NCBI RefSeq assembly: GCF_002002925.1
Contig: NZ_CP019511.1
Span: 3,503,001-3,567,000 of the forward strand
DNA: 64,000 nucleotides
Direction: 5' to 3'
DNA from: Sphingomonas sp. LM7
GTDB taxonomy: Bacteria > Pseudomonadota > Alphaproteobacteria > Sphingomonadales > Sphingomonadaceae
Within the stretch, counting starts at the first letter, position 1. The number at the start of each line of letters is the position of its first letter. The notes below the pieces were generated by a model. That model made no database searches and had not been told where the DNA came from. It was given only the letters and a program-made list of their open reading frames with translations. The position numbers were made by a program, and so were the translations under genes. This document shows, in pieces, positions 46,670 to 56,208 of the stretch.

Positions 46670-47491
46670 GTGCCGATCCTCACCGAACTGAGCGGTGACG
46701 AGGATTGGGTCGAGCCCGACGATGTGCCGCGTCCGGTGGTGAGCTACGGCTTCATCGCCGAGGATTTCGGCGGTCTCGAAATCGATCTCCACCGTCATCG
46801 CAAGGGTCAGATCGTGCTGGTGCAACGCGGTGCCCTGAGCTGCGAGGTAGAGGGCGGCTTGTGGATCGTCCCGCCCCGCAGCGCAGTCTGGATTCCGGGA
46901 AGCGCCCTGCACGCGATCAAGGTGAGCGGTACGCTGGAAGGCTATGGCGCGTTCGTCGATCCGGCGTTCAGCGCCGGCCTGCCGACGCGATGCTGCGCCG
47001 TTTCGGTGACGCCGCTGTTGCGCGAGCTCCTCACCCGCGCCGCGCATTTGCCACTTCTCTATGAGGAGAATGGTGTGAACTCGCGCCTGATCGCGGTGCT
47101 GCTCGATGAGCTTGGCGCGGCTGAGATCGAGCACCTGCATCTGCCGATGCCGAGCGACGTCCGGCTCCGGCGGATCGTCGAGGAGATGATGGCCATGCCC
47201 GCCGATCGCGGCACGATCGATCTTTGGGCGAAGCGTGCCGGCCTAAGCGAACGGACGCTGGCGCGCGTGATCCGCCGCGAGACAGGGATGAGCTTCGGCC
47301 GTTGGCGGCAGCAACTCGGCATCATGCTCGCGGTGAAATGGCTCGCCGGCGGGGCGTCGATCCAGCAAGTCGCGGGCGATCTGGGATATGAAAGCGTGCC
47401 GAGTTTCGTAACGATGTTCCGCAAGGCGCTGGGAACGTCACCCGGCCGCTACATGGCCGAGCGTCATACCAGCCAGCCTCGATCACTATAG
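46670..47491 (+). CDS. AraC-family regulator with cupin sensor
   Basis: A 273-residue regulator. The N-terminal cupin (FGGLEIDLHRHRKGQIVLVQRG) precedes the C-terminal AraC DNA-binding domain: TIDLWAKRAGLSERTLARVIRRETGMSFGRWRQQ and ASIQQVAGDLGYESVPSFVTMFRKALGTSPGRYM. The GTG start at 46670 follows AAAGGCAGG; any longer frame runs into the divergent methyltransferase. It probably controls the methyltransferase-SIP operon. Confidence 0.88.
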   Translation: MPILTELSGDEDWVEPDDVPRPVVSYGFIAEDFGGLEIDLHRHRKGQIVLVQRGALSCEVEGGLWIVPPRSAVWIPGSALHAIKVSGTLEGYGAFVDPAFSAGLPTRCCAVSVTPLLRELLTRAAHLPLLYEENGVNSRLIAVLLDELGAAEIEHLHLPMPSDVRLRRIVEEMMAMPADRGTIDLWAKRAGLSERTLARVIRRETGMSFGRWRQQLGIMLAVKWLAGGASIQQVAGDLGYESVPSFVTMFRKALGTSPGRYMAERHTSQPRSL

Positions 47492-47624
47492 CTTTATCAG
47501 GGCCGGGAACGATCAGCCGTCCTCGACGAGCGGCCGAATTGCGGAACCGTGCGAGCAGCGACCATGAAGCGCCGGCCCTCGCCCGCGACCGGCCCCGCAC
47601 CAATCACAGCGAAGTGCCCGTCAT

Positions 47625-48335
47625 TCAGAAACTTCGCCCCATTTCTTCGAGATACAGGCTTTCAAGCTCGACTGCGGTGATATCGGCCGCGTCGATCATC
47701 CGCCGCAATCGGCCTTCGCGCATCAGCCCGATCCGCGTGCCGACTTCGCGTGCGCGGAACAGATCATGCGTGACCATCAGCACCGCCGCGCCGGCGTCGC
47801 GCTGGCGGACGACGAGCGCGTGGAACTCGGCCGAGGCCTGCGGATCGAGCCCCGAGGTCGGCTCGTCGAGCAGCAGCGCGCGTGCCTGCTTGGCGATCGC
47901 GAGCGCGATCCCGACCTTCTGCCGCATCCCCTTCGAATAGCCCGAAGCGCGACGGTCCATCGCCGTCTCGGCCAGCCCGGCCTGGGCAAGGCATTGGCGC
48001 AGATAGATTGGCGAGCGGTCCTCGATGCCCGACAGCGCGGCGAAATAAGCGAGGTTCTCGAGCCCGCTCAGTTCGCCGAACAGCGCGATCTGTTCAGGCA
48101 CGTAAAGCATTTTGCGCTTGGTGCCGGTGGGATCGCTGCGAACATCGACGCCGTCGACGCGCGCCTCCCCCGAACTCGGTTCGAGGAAGCCGAGGAACAG
48201 GTTGATCGTCGTCGTCTTGCCCGCGCCATTGGCGCCGAGCAGGCAGACGATCTCGCCGGGGGCGACGCGAAGGTCGAGCGCGTCGAGCGCGCGGTGGGTT
48301 CCGAAATCCTTGGTCAGTGCGACGGCTTCCAGCAT
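47625..48335 (-). CDS. ABC transporter ATP-binding protein (partner of DUF3526 permeases)
   Basis: A 236-residue ATPase with Walker A LLGANGAGKTTT near residue 33, the signature GYSKGMRQKVGIAL, and Walker B ALLLDEPTSGLDP. It lies nine bases after the second permease gene and closes an operon of receptor, two permeases and ATPase. Confidence 0.92.
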   Translation of the reverse strand: MLEAVALTKDFGTHRALDALDLRVAPGEIVCLLGANGAGKTTTINLFLGFLEPSSGEARVDGVDVRSDPTGTKRKMLYVPEQIALFGELSGLENLAYFAALSGIEDRSPIYLRQCLAQAGLAETAMDRRASGYSKGMRQKVGIALAIAKQARALLLDEPTSGLDPQASAEFHALVVRQRDAGAAVLMVTHDLFRAREVGTRIGLMREGRLRRMIDAADITAVELESLYLEEMGRSF

Positions 48336-48344
48336 GATATTTCC

Positions 48345-49727
48345 TCAGAGCAGCTTGGCGGCGCCGCGGCGCAGGCGAAGCGCGGCGAGCGTGAGCAACA
48401 GGGCAGTGAACAGGAGCAGCGCGGCGAGGTTCGCTGCCAGCGGCGCCGCTGACGACGGCTCGATAAAGGCGAAGCGCGGCAGCCCGGCATCGTAATCCGG
48501 GAGCGTCATCAGCCGGCCCTGGTCCATCCAGTCGAAGGCGAGCCGCCGTGCCTTGCCGGCAAAGGCGCGGGCCTGGTCCTGGAAGGCGAGCGCGCGGCTG
48601 GCGTCGGTGCCGGCGACGCGATCGAGCGCGTCCTGCGCGATCACGGCGGGCGAGAGGAAGCGAATGCCCTCGGCCAGCGCGCGATGCGCTTCCCACTGCC
48701 CGGCCTGCGCGCGGTGGATCGGGCCGAGCCGCGCGTCACGCTGCGCGATCTCGCCGCGGCTGTGCCAGAGCGACGCGGGGTAGAGGTTGCGCGGCTCCCC
48801 CGTCGCGGCGGCGCGCGCGGCGGCGGCATTGGCGGCGCGGACTTCGAGCCCGGCGGCGCGGATCGCGTTGGTGTACGCCATGTCCGAGGGCGCCGGCGCC
48901 GACAGGTCCGCCGCTGCGGCAATCGCGCCGGGGAGCAGCACCACGATCGCGAGCCAGGCGGTCCCGCTCGCCAGCGCCGCGGTGGTCGAGGCGCGGACGA
49001 ACAGGTTGATCAGGCTGGTCAGCGCGATCCAGAACCCGCCATAGGCAAGCACCACCGCGGCAAAGCGCAGCAGGTCGCCGGCGTCGCGCGCGCCTGCGAA
49101 CAGCAGGGCACCCACGGCGACCAGCACAGATCCGGCGAGCAATGAGCCGCCACGGACGATCGCACGCGTGAGGATCAGCCGTGCCGGCGCCACCGGCTGG
49201 GCAAGCTGGAACCGCGCGCTGCCATTCTCTACGTCGCGCGACCAGAAGTCGTATGTCGCGGCGATCAGCAGCAAGGGTAGCAGCACGACGATCACGAAGG
49301 CGAGGTCGAAGCGGCCGGCGGCAAGCACCGACGGACTTTCGAGCCCGGCCATATGCGCTTCGAAGATGGTGTAAGGATCGAGGAACGGCGCGATGCTGGC
49401 CGCAGCCGGATAGCCCTCGGCCTGCCCCGCAGAGACCGCGGCGAGCGGCGCATTGGGCAGCCCGGCGCGGAACGGCAGCGCGGTCGCATAGATCAGCCCG
49501 AAATTGGGTTGCTCCCCTTTGGCCACCATCTTGGCGAACGTCTCGCGCCGCTGCGCCATCGTCTCGTCGGCCTCGGCGACGGCCTGGCGCACCGCGGTCT
49601 CGCGCGCCTCGGCCCAGCGCGCGCCGGTGAAGGCGGCATAGCCGGCGAGCAGTGCGAACAGGATCAGCGCGATGCGCAGCACCGGGTCGCGCCAGGCACG
49701 GACCCATTCGAGTTGCGCGATGGTCAT
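48345..49727 (-). CDS. DUF3526 ABC permease (second)
   Basis: A 460-residue inner-membrane protein of the DUF3526 ABC-2-like type. One helix near the N-terminus (ALILFALLAGYAAF) is followed by a large periplasmic domain of about 140 residues, a cluster of helices at about 165-270 (DLAFVIVVLLPLLLIAA, LLAGSVLVAVGALLFAG), another soluble stretch and a C-terminal helix. It starts inside the stop of the preceding permease (ATGA). The two paralogous permeases probably form a heterodimer. Confidence 0.88.
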   Translation of the reverse strand: MTIAQLEWVRAWRDPVLRIALILFALLAGYAAFTGARWAEARETAVRQAVAEADETMAQRRETFAKMVAKGEQPNFGLIYATALPFRAGLPNAPLAAVSAGQAEGYPAAASIAPFLDPYTIFEAHMAGLESPSVLAAGRFDLAFVIVVLLPLLLIAATYDFWSRDVENGSARFQLAQPVAPARLILTRAIVRGGSLLAGSVLVAVGALLFAGARDAGDLLRFAAVVLAYGGFWIALTSLINLFVRASTTAALASGTAWLAIVVLLPGAIAAAADLSAPAPSDMAYTNAIRAAGLEVRAANAAAARAAATGEPRNLYPASLWHSRGEIAQRDARLGPIHRAQAGQWEAHRALAEGIRFLSPAVIAQDALDRVAGTDASRALAFQDQARAFAGKARRLAFDWMDQGRLMTLPDYDAGLPRFAFIEPSSAAPLAANLAALLLFTALLLTLAALRLRRGAAKLL

Positions 49728-51157
49728 GCGCTTGCCCTCCCCAAGCGGCGTGCGGCCGCGAAGGCCAGCAGGGTTGCAAGGCCCGCCCAGAGTGCAAGTA
49801 TCGCCAAATCTATCCAGTGGCGGGTAAGCGCGTCCCTCGTCGTCGGCGCGACGGGTGCAAACTTCGCGTCACGCGTGATTGCGGCGGCGTCGGCGAGATA
49901 AGGACCTTCGCTGCCGTCCTTGGGGCGATGAATGATCGCGCGGTTAAGTGTCTGGACCAGCCCGTAGCGGAAGCCGTCGGCCTGTTCGAGGAAGCGGCGA
50001 TGCGCGTGCTGGTCGCTCTGTGCCAGCGCCGCGGACCAGGGCCGGATCGCCTGGAAGGGTGAGAGCAGTGCAAAGCCGCGCTGGATCGCCGCCTGGCGGT
50101 CGTAGCCATCATAGAGCACGGCGAATTCGCGGCGATAGATGTCGGTCGACAGCGCCTCGCCGTGGAACAGCGAGACGCCGTTGAAGTCGACCGGCAGATC
50201 CTCGATCCGCGTCACGCCATAACGCTTCATCGTATCCTGGCGCAGCCGTTCGAGCCGGGCGTCGCGCGGATCGTGCCCGCTGGGCCCTTCGAGCACTGCC
50301 TTGGTCACCGCCGCTTCGAAGGCGGGGCCCGACAGCGTCGGCGCGAGGGCCTCGGCAGCCGAGGGCGCGATCCGCGGCACGAACAGAGTCGCCATTGCCC
50401 AGAAGGCAAGCAGCACGACCAGCGCCGTCCGTGCCGAGCCGAAGGCCGCCGACGTGGCGAGCGTCAGCCCGGCGAAGGCGAAGAGATAGAGGCCATAGCC
50501 GAGCATCATCCACAGCAGCACGACGAAGTCCGAGCCCCCGCCGCCAGCAAACCAGAGCGATCCCGCCCCGGCAACGCTCGTTACCAGAAGCAATAGCGCG
50601 ACGGTCCCGCCCAGCCCGGCCAGCCGCCCCGCCATCAGCGCGGTGGGCGCGACGCCGGCGGCGAGTTCCTGGCGCAGCAGCCCGCGCGCCCGCTCGCCCG
50701 AAAAGGCGGCGAAGCCGGAGAGGATGACGAGCAACGGCGCCAGCACCTGGAGCATCGTCGCCGGGCTCAGCCCGCCGAAGCGATCGAGCGCGGTGCCGCC
50801 GTCGATCGCTCGGTTGCGCGCCGGATTGTTGGCGTGCGCCTCGAGCTTGAGCGAGGTGCCGAGCTGGGGCAGCAGCCCCGGATCGATCGTCGCGAGCGGC
50901 GATACCGGCTTGAACAGGTAACGGCCGAAATGCGCCGCGCTGTGCGGATTGGCCGGGCCCTGTGCGCTCCAAACCCGGGCTTCCTCGGCCTGGGCGAGGC
51001 GGCGTTCGCCCTCGTGCACGCTATGGAGCGCGGCGGCAGCGATCGCCGCGGCGCAGAGCGCGAGCAGCAAAGCCGCAGCCAGCACCGCCAGCCGGCGGTC
51101 GCGCACGAGCAGCCGCCATTGCTGGCCTGCGATGACAGGCAGGAGCCCGGCCATCAA
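49724..51157 (-). CDS. DUF3526 ABC permease (first)
   Basis: A 477-residue paralogue of the next gene with the same layout: N-terminal helix (LAVLAAALLLALCAAAIAAA), periplasmic domain, a helix cluster at 140-270, a second periplasmic domain and a C-terminal helix. It overlaps the TonB receptor stop and the second permease start by four bases each. DUF3526 proteins recur downstream of TonB receptors; whether they import, export or extract the ligand is not settled. Confidence 0.88.
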   Translation of the reverse strand: MMAGLLPVIAGQQWRLLVRDRRLAVLAAALLLALCAAAIAAAALHSVHEGERRLAQAEEARVWSAQGPANPHSAAHFGRYLFKPVSPLATIDPGLLPQLGTSLKLEAHANNPARNRAIDGGTALDRFGGLSPATMLQVLAPLLVILSGFAAFSGERARGLLRQELAAGVAPTALMAGRLAGLGGTVALLLLVTSVAGAGSLWFAGGGGSDFVVLLWMMLGYGLYLFAFAGLTLATSAAFGSARTALVVLLAFWAMATLFVPRIAPSAAEALAPTLSGPAFEAAVTKAVLEGPSGHDPRDARLERLRQDTMKRYGVTRIEDLPVDFNGVSLFHGEALSTDIYRREFAVLYDGYDRQAAIQRGFALLSPFQAIRPWSAALAQSDQHAHRRFLEQADGFRYGLVQTLNRAIIHRPKDGSEGPYLADAAAITRDAKFAPVAPTTRDALTRHWIDLAILALWAGLATLLAFAAARRLGRASA

Positions 51158-53292
51158 TAGTTCGCCCGCAAGGTCAGCAGGAAGCTGCGCGGTTCGCCGT
51201 AGAAGTTGTACGTGTTGATCGATCCGACGCGCTGATAATAGACCTTGTCGAACACGTTGTTCGCGCTGACGAACGCCCGGACATTCGGACTGAAGCGCCA
51301 GCCGAGCTGCGCACCGGCAATTGCGAACGGTGCCTGCTCGCGGACGCCAGCCACGCCGCCGGCAACGACCCCGCTCTGCCCGTTGACGCTGACCGAGGCG
51401 AATGCGCCGCCCAGAACCGCCGGCTCATAGCGGGCATAGAATTTATACTGATGCCGTGGTGTGTTGAGGTCGAAAACCGCCCCGGTCTGCGCCGCGGTGC
51501 CGACCGCATATTCGGTCTTCACATTGGTGTAGCTCGCAACGAGGTCCAGCCCCGCGATCGGCCTGCCGGTCACTTCGACCTCGAACCCTTCGATCTCGAC
51601 CACGCCCGCCTGGACGAAGAAGCCGGGATTGGCGGTATCCTGGAGCGCGCGGTTCTTGTCCTTGCTGCGGAACGCCGCGGCGCTGGCGTTGAGCGCGCCG
51701 CCGAGGAAGCGGCCCTTGAGGCCGGCTTCGTATTGATTGCCCAGGCGCGGATCGAGGACGGTGCCGTCGGCGCGCAACGCGGTCTGCGGATTGAAGATAT
51801 CCGAATAGCTGCCGTAGAGCGTGACGTTCTCGGCCAAATGCAGCACCGCGCCGATGCTCGGGGTGACTTGCCCGCGCGCGCGGGCGCCCTCGACGAAATC
51901 GGTGACCGGCGAGGGCGCGATGCCCCGCGTCTTGTTGGTATAGTCGCTGATCCGTCCGCCCGCGACGATGGTCAGCCCGTCAAAGGGCCGCAGCCGGAGC
52001 TGGGCGTGGAAGCCGCTCTGCTGCAGGTCGGTCTCGCTGCCCGAGGTGTAGACCGCCGGCGCAAGCGGAATCGCATCGGGGTTTAGGATCGAATAGCGGC
52101 CCACCGATGTCTGGCTGCGCGAGAGGAACGAGGTGGTCCGCTTGTCCCAGCTATAACCGACCGCCAGTTCGTGCTCGCGTCCGAACAGCGTGAAGGGGCC
52201 GGTGGCATAGGCATCGACCGCGGTCTTGCCGTTCACGCCTTTGCTGCGGCGGTTCACATAGTCGGCGGTAAGCGTATCGGGATCGACGCCGGTGCCCGGC
52301 CGGATGAACGCATCTTCCCAGGCGCGCGGGATGTCGCGGTGCAGCGCGCGCACGACCAGCGACCAGTCGCCGATCTGCTGCTTCACTTCGCCAGCATATT
52401 CGGTCGTGGTCTCGGTGAACAGATTGCTGCTGGGCAAATGCTGGAAATCGCGCGGCAAGTTCAGGAACTGGTCGGTCAGCGGATGCCGGGTGCCGTTCGC
52501 GCGCAGACCATAGGCCGGCTGGCCGTTCATCGGCGTATCTGCCTTGGTATCCTGATAGCTGAGCGACGCGCCGATCGTCGTCGTCGGGGTCACATCGAAG
52601 TCGAGCGCGGTATAGGCCGTGAGCTTGCGGGTGTGCGACTTGGCCTGAAAGAAATCGCGGTCGTGCAGCGCACCGACCGCGCGCAGCCGCAGCCGCCCGG
52701 CGGCGTCCACCGGCCCGCCAATGTCGAATTCGCCGCGAACATTGTTCCACGACCCCGCCGAGAACGCGGTCGAGGCTGCGAACTCGTCCTGCCCGCGCTT
52801 GCGGATCAGGTTGATCGTGCCGCCCGGCGATCCCGAACCGCGGAATAGGCCAGTCGGGCCGCGTTGGACCTCGAGCCGCTCGTAGATCACCAGATCGAAC
52901 TCGGGTACGCCCGACGAGAAGGTCGAAGGCACCCCGTCATAGGCATAATCGAGCACGAAGCCGCGCGCGCGGTAATCGGGGTTGGTGCCGTCGAACGGCA
53001 TCACGGTGACGCCGGTGACTTGCTGGAGCGCTTCGCCGATGGTGAAAAGGTTACGGTCCTCGATCTGCTGGCGCGTGACCACGCTGATGGACTGCGGGAT
53101 CTCGATCAGCGCGGCCGGGCTCTTCCCCCCGACCGTAGCCTTTTCCGGCGCATAGCTGTCATCTTCGCGAACGCCCGTGACGACGATGTCCGAACGGCGC
53201 GAAGGCTCGTCGACGGACGTCTGCGCCGCGGCAGGCATGACGATCAGAGGCAGGCCCAGCAACAGGCCCACCCGCTTTGACGCTTGGTACAA
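51154..53292 (-). CDS. TonB-dependent siderophore-type receptor
   Basis: A 712-residue outer-membrane receptor. The signal peptide ends at VMPAAAQ; the plug has SDIVVTGVRED, IPQSISVVTRQQIED and VQRGPTGLFRGSGSPGGTINLIRKR, the pattern of the siderophore-receptor class, and the barrel ends FLLTLRANY. It begins with TTG at 53292, supported by GAGGGGG eight bases upstream. It is the first gene of a four-gene operon with DUF3526 permeases and an ATPase. A Zur-like box lies 20 bases upstream, so a zinc chelate is as likely a ligand as a ferric siderophore. Confidence 0.92.
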   Translation of the reverse strand: MYQASKRVGLLLGLPLIVMPAAAQTSVDEPSRRSDIVVTGVREDDSYAPEKATVGGKSPAALIEIPQSISVVTRQQIEDRNLFTIGEALQQVTGVTVMPFDGTNPDYRARGFVLDYAYDGVPSTFSSGVPEFDLVIYERLEVQRGPTGLFRGSGSPGGTINLIRKRGQDEFAASTAFSAGSWNNVRGEFDIGGPVDAAGRLRLRAVGALHDRDFFQAKSHTRKLTAYTALDFDVTPTTTIGASLSYQDTKADTPMNGQPAYGLRANGTRHPLTDQFLNLPRDFQHLPSSNLFTETTTEYAGEVKQQIGDWSLVVRALHRDIPRAWEDAFIRPGTGVDPDTLTADYVNRRSKGVNGKTAVDAYATGPFTLFGREHELAVGYSWDKRTTSFLSRSQTSVGRYSILNPDAIPLAPAVYTSGSETDLQQSGFHAQLRLRPFDGLTIVAGGRISDYTNKTRGIAPSPVTDFVEGARARGQVTPSIGAVLHLAENVTLYGSYSDIFNPQTALRADGTVLDPRLGNQYEAGLKGRFLGGALNASAAAFRSKDKNRALQDTANPGFFVQAGVVEIEGFEVEVTGRPIAGLDLVASYTNVKTEYAVGTAAQTGAVFDLNTPRHQYKFYARYEPAVLGGAFASVSVNGQSGVVAGGVAGVREQAPFAIAGAQLGWRFSPNVRAFVSANNVFDKVYYQRVGSINTYNFYGEPRSFLLTLRANY

Positions 53293-53311
53293 AAATAGCC
53301 CCCTCGAATCG

Positions 53312-53326
53312 TGTTACGGTATATCA
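53312..53326 (-). promoter_or_regulatory. Zur-like box upstream of the TonB receptor operon
   Basis: TGTTACGGTATATCA agrees with the core TGTTATAnTATAACA of known Zur sites at 12 of 15 positions (counting the free position). It ends 20 bases before the TTG start, where a repressor would block transcription. The evidence is one imperfect match. Confidence 0.3.
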
Positions 53327-53542
53327 TCCCGAATATGCGGGCGATTCCCAACGTGCAAGGACTTTGCGCGCTTGCTCCCAGTGATGCGACGATGGCCGTA
53401 GGGCATATCCCGACGCGGTTTCGTCGCTCACCGAGTTCCGAAAAAGGCCATCAGGCTGCTGCGCGCCGGCATCACCGCCGGGGCCTAAGGCTTCGCGCTG
53501 CCGTCGCGCCTATGAAAAGGCTGAAGCGTGCCAAGCGATCGT

Positions 53543-53992
53543 TTAGGAAATCGCGAAGGCGGCTCGGACACTCCACGGAATGAGCAAAGCGGCGGTGATG
53601 ATGCTTGGAAGCAGCGCGGCTGGCACGATCCAATCGAACAAGCCTCCAGACCATGAAGACTGCCCCGCGCTGGCCGCCAGAAACGCGATACCCTTCAACA
53701 GGAAGGTTAGCGGTGGCCCCGCCAGCCAGGAGGCAGTGACAGTTACCGCAATGGCGCCGGGGTGTCGCCAGTACAGGAGCAGGATCGCAAGAAGGACGGC
53801 TCCGACGCCACGGACGAGCCATATGCTCCAGAAGAACCGCTCGGTCAGCAGGGCTGCGGGTGATCCGCCGATCTGCCATTCCCGGAGGCTCCACTCGAAA
53901 TACACGCAAGCCGGGACGAACAGAGCCAATGTCACCACGACCATGATCGCGGGAACGGGCAACATCATCAGCCGGCGAAGCGGGTTCTCCAT
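53543..53992 (-). CDS. Small membrane protein of unknown function
   Basis: A 149-residue protein with four predicted transmembrane helices: MVVVTLALFVPACVYF near residue 18, a second near 52-70 (LVRGVGAVLLAILLLYW), a third near 75-100 and a fourth near 120-147. A Trp-rich periplasmic loop (QSSWSGGLFDW) precedes the last helix. No family was recognised. It is the last chromosomal gene before the attachment-site scar. Confidence 0.65.
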   Translation of the reverse strand: MENPLRRLMMLPVPAIMVVVTLALFVPACVYFEWSLREWQIGGSPAALLTERFFWSIWLVRGVGAVLLAILLLYWRHPGAIAVTVTASWLAGPPLTFLLKGIAFLAASAGQSSWSGGLFDWIVPAALLPSIITAALLIPWSVRAAFAIS

Positions 53993-54144
53993 CCTGCGAT
54001 CATGCTTGACTCAGCCAATGTCCGCCAGTGGGGCGTTAGCGGTTGTTCGTGCAATCCCGCTCGGGAGCAGCGGCTTTAGCTTCCGACTGTGTTTTCCGTA
54101 CTTCTGCAGTACGAAATCCGGAATTGCGCTAAATATTGGAAATA

Positions 54145-54189
54145 TGGCGCACCCGACAGGATTCGAACCTGTGGCCTCTGCCTTCGGAG
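54145..54189 (-). other. tRNA-Arg 3'-half fragment, probable attachment-site scar
   Basis: On the minus strand these 45 bases read from the anticodon loop (CTCCGAAGG, anticodon CCG) through the T-arm GGTTCGAATCC to the acceptor end GTGCGCCA. The sequence beyond the anticodon loop does not continue as a tRNA. This is what the host-distal copy of an attachment site looks like after an element integrates into the 3' end of a tRNA gene. Host DNA would lie to the left and the element to the right. Confidence 0.75.
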
Positions 54190-54433
54190 CGCGTGCGAGA
54201 TCTATTTCCGATCTTACGCTATGGTGTCCAATTCTACGATAAGGCACTACAAACTCGGAACTATTTGATCCGCTTCTTACGATGTATTACGATGGTCAAC
54301 GCCAGCATTTCCGATTTTCTGGTGAGAATGTGGTGAGAATCCCGGGAGGGTAACCAGCGGTGAATTTGGCGCCGCACCGGCTTTCCGGCACCTCGTTCAC
54401 CTGATCGGCTGGCACGAGCGCGGAGGATGCGTG

Positions 54434-55729
54434 ATGGCCAAACTGACCAAGACCGTCGTCGATGCGGCGCAGCCGGGCGAGAAGCAGTTCATCATCTGGT
54501 GTGGCGATCTCAAGGGTTTTGGCGTCTGCGTGCTGCCGAGTGGCACACGCACGTATGTCGTCGATTACCGCACCAGCGAAGATGTCCGCCGCCGGATGAC
54601 GATCGGCCGCCACGGTAAGATTACGACCGAGGAAGCCCGCAAGCTCGCAATCGGGATCTTGGGTGAAGCGGTGCGCGGCGGGGATCCCGCCGGCGAGCGC
54701 GCCACGCGCCGCAAGTCGATGACGGTGAGCGAGCTTTGCAAACAGTATGTCGCGGCGATGGAGAAGGGGCTGATCCTGGGTAAAGGCGGCAGACCCAAGA
54801 AGGCGAGCACGATCTACACGGACACCGGACGGATCAATGCGCACATCGTTCCCTTGCTGGGGACGAAGCGCGTGATCGATCTCAAGGCGGCGGATATCAA
54901 GCGGTTCCTCAAAGATGTCGCGGCCGGCAAGACCGCGAAGACCAAGCGGACCGCCAAGCATCGCGGCAAGTCGATCGTGCGCGGCGGCAATGGTACTGCG
55001 ACCAGGACGACCGGGCTCCTGGGCGGCATTCTGACCTACGCGTTCGACGAGGGGATCATTGAGCGCAGTCCCGCGCTGGGTGTGAAAAAGCCTGCCGGAA
55101 AGAAGAAGAAGCGGCGGCTTTCGCCAGAGGAGTTCGCGATCCTCGGTGCGACGCTGCGCCAGGCGCAGGCCGAGGGCGAGTGCCAGCAGTTGCTCGACGC
55201 GGTCTGGATCACCGTCCTCAGCGGCTGCCGCCGCGGCGAAGTCATCAACCTCAAATGGTCGGAGGTCGATGTTGCGGGCTGTGAGCTTCGTCTCGACGAT
55301 AGCAAGGAAGGCGAATCGGTTCGGCCCGCGGGGGCGCGCCTGCTCGAGAGGCTTCGCCAGATCGCCAGGGTCGAGGGTTGCGAGACGGTACTGGTGCCCG
55401 CGCGCGCCGGCGAGGTCTTCGGCGGACTGCCGAATGGATGGCTTCGTCTGGCGAAGCGGGCTGGCTTCACCGACGTCACCCTTCACACGCTGCGACACAG
55501 CTTCGCGTCGGTCGCAGCGGATCTGGGATACTCCGAGCCGACGATCGGCTCGATGCTCGGTCACAGCTCCAGCTCGATCACGGGCCGCTACATTCATCAG
55601 CTGGATGCGGTGCTCATTGCCGCCGCGGACAGGGTTGCGAACGCCGTGTTCGAGATGATGTGCGCACCTGTGAAGAAGCCGGAAGAAGCGAGCAACTTCA
55701 ACCAGCCCGCACAGGCGATGGCGGCATAA
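54434..55729 (+). CDS. Tyrosine-type site-specific integrase
   Basis: A 431-residue phage/island integrase. An N-terminal arm-binding region (FIIWCGDLKGFGVCVLPSG) is of the DUF4102-like type, a core-binding SAM-like domain covers about residues 95-190, and the catalytic domain has the R-H-R-Y set: SGCRRGEVINLKW, HTLRHSFAS, LGHSSSSITGRYIH. All catalytic residues are present, so it may be active. GCGGAGGA is six bases before this ATG; the GTG at 54431 is too close. It lies 245 bases inside the tRNA-Arg scar, the usual position. Confidence 0.93.
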   Translation: MAKLTKTVVDAAQPGEKQFIIWCGDLKGFGVCVLPSGTRTYVVDYRTSEDVRRRMTIGRHGKITTEEARKLAIGILGEAVRGGDPAGERATRRKSMTVSELCKQYVAAMEKGLILGKGGRPKKASTIYTDTGRINAHIVPLLGTKRVIDLKAADIKRFLKDVAAGKTAKTKRTAKHRGKSIVRGGNGTATRTTGLLGGILTYAFDEGIIERSPALGVKKPAGKKKKRRLSPEEFAILGATLRQAQAEGECQQLLDAVWITVLSGCRRGEVINLKWSEVDVAGCELRLDDSKEGESVRPAGARLLERLRQIARVEGCETVLVPARAGEVFGGLPNGWLRLAKRAGFTDVTLHTLRHSFASVAADLGYSEPTIGSMLGHSSSSITGRYIHQLDAVLIAAADRVANAVFEMMCAPVKKPEEASNFNQPAQAMAA

Positions 55730-55833
55730 GCAGGGGCGATCCGGCCGCGCCCTGTTGCGGCTGGCTTGCGTCGGTTGCATCTTGTCCATGTTGAGCCCCT
55801 CGGAGGGTTCGATGGAACTATGGGGGCAAGCAG

Positions 55834-56151
55834 ATGGGCAAGAGGAACTCGGGACTCGTGGGCACGCACGAGGACTATTTTGCCGACATGCTTGATGAGA
55901 ACACGGGCTCGAACCCGTCGATCGTTCGGGCGTGCGCGTCGGCCGAGGATGCCGCCACCAGCTACTTCCAAAACGTCTTCGAAAATTCAAATGCTCGGAT
56001 CCGAACCGCGATTGTCGCTGTCTGGCCGGTTGCGTGCGGACGCGACAAGCAACTGGTATTCGACGCCTCAGCTGCGATGACGCCCAGCGAGGCAGCGGAC
56101 GCGGATCCTGGAGAGTTCGACGTCTCGCTCAATGTGAGCCAGCGGCGCTGA
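55834..56151 (+). CDS. Small hypothetical protein of the island
   Basis: A 105-residue acidic protein beginning MGKRNSGLVGTHEDYFADML, with no signal peptide or membrane segment and no family I recognise. It follows the integrase by 104 bases and precedes another small gene. Coding status rests on frame length, start and context only. Confidence 0.5.
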   Translation: MGKRNSGLVGTHEDYFADMLDENTGSNPSIVRACASAEDAATSYFQNVFENSNARIRTAIVAVWPVACGRDKQLVFDASAAMTPSEAADADPGEFDVSLNVSQRR

Positions 56152-56208
56152 TTGAACTGGGTGGCGCGGACGCTGGACCCACCGCGACCTTGTCGGCAAG
56201 GAGGGACG

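Noticed and set aside
54145..54230. Intact tRNA-Arg gene
   Set aside because: Only the 3' half from the anticodon loop to CCA is present; no D-arm or 5' acceptor strand follows, so it is treated as an attachment-site fragment.
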